From NCBI GenBank assembly GCA_039810585.1, contig JBDHXF010000006.1, positions 1-64,000 on the forward strand: a DNA stretch of 64,000 nt, written 5' to 3'. How positions within the stretch are numbered: the stretch's first letter is position 1; each line of letters opens with the position of its first letter. Origin of the DNA: JBBATK01 sp039810585. GTDB taxonomy: Bacteria > Bacteroidota > Ignavibacteria > Kapaibacteriales > NICIL-2. The notes below the pieces were generated by a model. It saw nothing but the letters and a program-made list of their open reading frames with translations, was not told where the DNA came from and ran no database searches. This document shows, piece by piece, positions 62,705-64,000 of the stretch. A program made the translations under genes and the position numbers.

Positions 62705-62850
62705 CGACGCGTCGCTAATGAACCAAAACACTGCCTTCGTTGCTCCTCCTTATACCATCCGCTGATAACCTGCCAGGACGCTCGAAAAACGCCTCATCCC
62801 GGAACTGTTGTTCCTCAAAGCGTCGATCCGATCTGAAAGACCGATGTACG

Positions 62851-62870
62851 TTATCCACAGGTTGTCCACA
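62851..62870 (+). other. Two adjacent DnaA-box-like 9-mers
   Basis: TTATCCACA (perfect consensus, 62851-62859) and TTGTCCACA (one mismatch, 62862-62870) stand 2 bp apart in the same orientation, about 215 bp from the copy at 62636. There is no dnaA or dnaN gene nearby, so this is not shown to be an origin. Confidence 0.5.
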
Positions 62871-63126
62871 ATTGCCGTTTTTGGTGAGAGGCTCAGTGTG
62901 ACCGAACAGTGACTGGTTCATTCGATCTAAGCTGAGCGTTTACATTAACATAAAGGTATAGGCGGCTGAGTTTCAAAAGGTGTAGCGAGTGACTCGCTTA
63001 TGCCTGAACGGCTTCCGTTCGTTGGGCTTTTCCGTGGCTTTCTTTAACATAAACGGACGGAAATGTCTCGCGCAATTGCTTCGAATTGTCTGATCCTTGA
63101 TTATTGTGTAACGGTATGTTCACGCT

Positions 63127-63181
63127 AAGCCCATACTCGCCGCATTCGTTTGCGCGAAGCGCGAACGAATTAAATGGGCTT
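63127..63181. repeat. Nested inverted repeats
   Basis: An outer stem AAGCCCAT/ATGGGCTT (63127-63134 with 63174-63181) encloses an inner 12-bp stem ATTCGTTTGCGC/GCGCGAACGAAT (63144-63170, one wobble). T-rich sequence follows on the plus strand. Confidence 0.7.
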
Positions 63182-63238
63182 TTAATATGCTGTTTCATGT
63201 GACAGCCTACCGAGTTCATCTGCCTCACACAGACAAAT

Positions 63239-63260
63239 GCCCCACTCGAATGAGTGAGGC
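63239..63260 (-). terminator. Hairpin after the last T9SS cargo gene
   Basis: GCCCCACTC/GAGTGAGGC with one mismatch and a 4-nt loop, about 60 bp after the stop of the minus-strand gene. ATTTGTCT follows on the minus strand. Confidence 0.45.
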
Positions 63261-63323
63261 ATTGGAAGTTGGGTCTTGTGAGATATGGTTTCGCTCTCGC
63301 AGGCGAAAGTATCTGAGCTGTGC

Positions 63324-64000
63324 TTATCGAACGATGACCGTTTTTTCAAGGAGTGAGCCGAGGTGTTCACCTTTCACGACCAGGTAGTAGGCATCACCGT
63401 CGACGGGTGTTCCGTTATCGTCGCGTTTGTCCCAGCGAATAGTGCTTGTGCCCATGTTCAGATCGCTTTTGAATTGGCGAACGCGTTGACCAATGGAGTT
63501 GTAGATGTTGACCACGGCAGTCTCAGGGACGGTTGCATCCACTTGAAGCTGTATGTCGCTTGCGTCGGTGCTAGGATTTGGGAAGATGCGATGATTCGTT
63601 GGAAGCTCAGAGCCTTTGTCGGGCACGTCCGTAGCCATCGAGACACTAAGGAATTCTGCCATGATCGGTGTCAAGTCAGTATTATCCAGTAAGCCTCTTC
63701 CGGTGATCTTGGAGGCATAGGTGCCGTTCACATTGTCGTCGGCGAGGACGAGAATGTCTTGCGGAGTGTGATTACCGGGTGTTCCGCCGACGGTCGAGCC
63801 ATTGCCGTTGGTAACAGGATTTGAGCCATAGGCGATAACAATACGACGACCGTTTGCCGGAGCTTGTGGGTACAACTTACCTTGGAAGTCAACCATCGAG
63901 TATTCCGGGAACCAACCATTGGTGGCAACGTCTCCGCGCGTGATGTTAACGGGAGTTGGTGTGAAGATTGGCTTGGTCGGAGTGTTGGCATAGGTACGAA
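63324..64000 (-). CDS. T9SS cargo protein, C-terminal part (5' end beyond the window)
   Basis: The frame is open to the right edge of the window; upstream of M63896 it continues with 'TPVNITRGDVATNGWFPEYS', so the start is not visible. About 225 residues are seen. The first part ('RRIVIAYGSNPVTNGNGSTVGG', 'ILVLADDNVNGTY') is Asn/Gly-rich with no recognised domain. The last 85 residues are a T9SS sorting domain ('RIFPNPSTDASDIQLQV', 'VVNIYNSIGQRVRQF', 'DDNGTPVDGDAYYLVVKG'). It is presumably a surface or secreted protein. Confidence 0.85.
   Translation of the reverse strand, partial: RTYANTPTKPIFTPTPVNITRGDVATNGWFPEYSMVDFQGKLYPQAPANGRRIVIAYGSNPVTNGNGSTVGGTPGNHTPQDILVLADDNVNGTYASKITGRGLLDNTDLTPIMAEFLSVSMATDVPDKGSELPTNHRIFPNPSTDASDIQLQVDATVPETAVVNIYNSIGQRVRQFKSDLNMGTSTIRWDKRDDNGTPVDGDAYYLVVKGEHLGSLLEKTVIVR

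Larger units (their letters stand above)
61925..63323. other. 1.4-kb gene-poor region with repeats and DnaA-box-like sites
   Basis: No intact gene is seen. The region holds an AT-rich regulator promoter (61925-62030), a short HU-like relic (62428-62475), one copy of the 167-bp repeat (62538-62704), two more DnaA-box-like 9-mers (62851-62859, 62862-62870), a 15-bp palindrome (62984-62998), nested hairpins (63127-63181) and a probable terminator (63239-63260). Confidence 0.7.

Noticed and set aside
62715..62921. 68-codon minus-strand frame in the gene-poor region
   Set aside because: It covers the paired DnaA-box-like sites, has no ribosome-binding site and matches nothing recognised.
61925..63323. 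Chromosomal replication origin
   Set aside because: There are a few DnaA-box-like sites but no dnaA, dnaN or other origin-linked genes and no clear AT-rich unwinding element beside them.
62998..63387. Short frames near the right end
   Set aside because: They overlap the hairpins after the last T9SS cargo gene and have no coding features.

Overview
The window looks like chromosomal DNA of a free-living, motile, Gram-negative bacterium of the Bacteroidota/Chlorobiota group, most like the Kapabacteria/Ignavibacteria side branch. This is inferred from gene content only; no rRNA or ribosomal protein gene is present. Pointing that way are six secreted proteins with type IX secretion (T9SS) C-terminal sorting domains, several with choice-of-anchor-D repeats; a TonB-dependent receptor followed by a DUF4249 lipoprotein; a clade II nitrous oxide reductase cluster; and flagellar and chemotaxis genes, which typical Bacteroidetes lack.

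Layout. 1-7 kb: three T9SS cargo proteins, the last two being tandem Asp-box paralogues with a nearly identical 560-bp 3' end. 7-12 kb: GNAT acetyltransferase, WYL regulator, an unrecognised protein and another T9SS cargo. 12.8-16.4 kb: pyruvate:ferredoxin oxidoreductase. 16.8-22.9 kb: two small envelope proteins, the TonB receptor/DUF4249 pair and an MFS transporter. 23-28 kb: a 1698-residue LamG/anchor-D surface protein. 28.5-32.4 kb: a secreted unknown, a GNAT-like protein, a CPBP protease and a TMEM175-type channel. 32.7-34.7 kb: hook protein FlgE and a small flagellar operon protein. 35-49 kb: two chemoreceptors with a porin between them, then a minus-strand chemotaxis operon (cheW, HEAT protein, small ORF, cheR, two cheY, cheZ-like, cheA, cheB). 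49.4-51.4 kb: methyltransferase, PlsC-type acyltransferase and tRNA-Val(CAC). 51.8-61.9 kb: a fasciclin lipoprotein and a denitrification-tail island on the minus strand: Rrf2/NsrR-like regulator, cytochrome c, nosZ, a NosL fusion, nosD, nosF, nosY, a Met-rich copper-type lipoprotein and NnrS. 62-64 kb: a gene-poor region with repeats, then the 3' part of another T9SS cargo.

How the parts fit. The nos island would reduce N2O in the periplasm. NosDFY and NosL mature the copper sites, the cytochrome c supplies electrons, and the Rrf2 protein, with three Cys spaced as in NsrR, probably senses NO or Fe-S status. PFOR fits a low-oxygen metabolism. The chemotaxis operon, including a receptor with a c-type haem motif, could couple swimming to redox or gas cues.

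The least explained material is non-coding. A set of dispersed repeats shares GAGTGGGTGGCTCAC and a DnaA-box-like 9-mer (38.7, 38.9, 51.7 and 62.6 kb). A 113-bp palindromic unit is tandemly duplicated at 50.2 kb. A 13-bp-stem palindrome lies inside the nosL fusion gene, exactly between the two protein parts. Many starts were moved from the longest reading frame to a site with a Shine-Dalgarno sequence, signal peptide or family-typical N-terminus; the reason is given in each entry.
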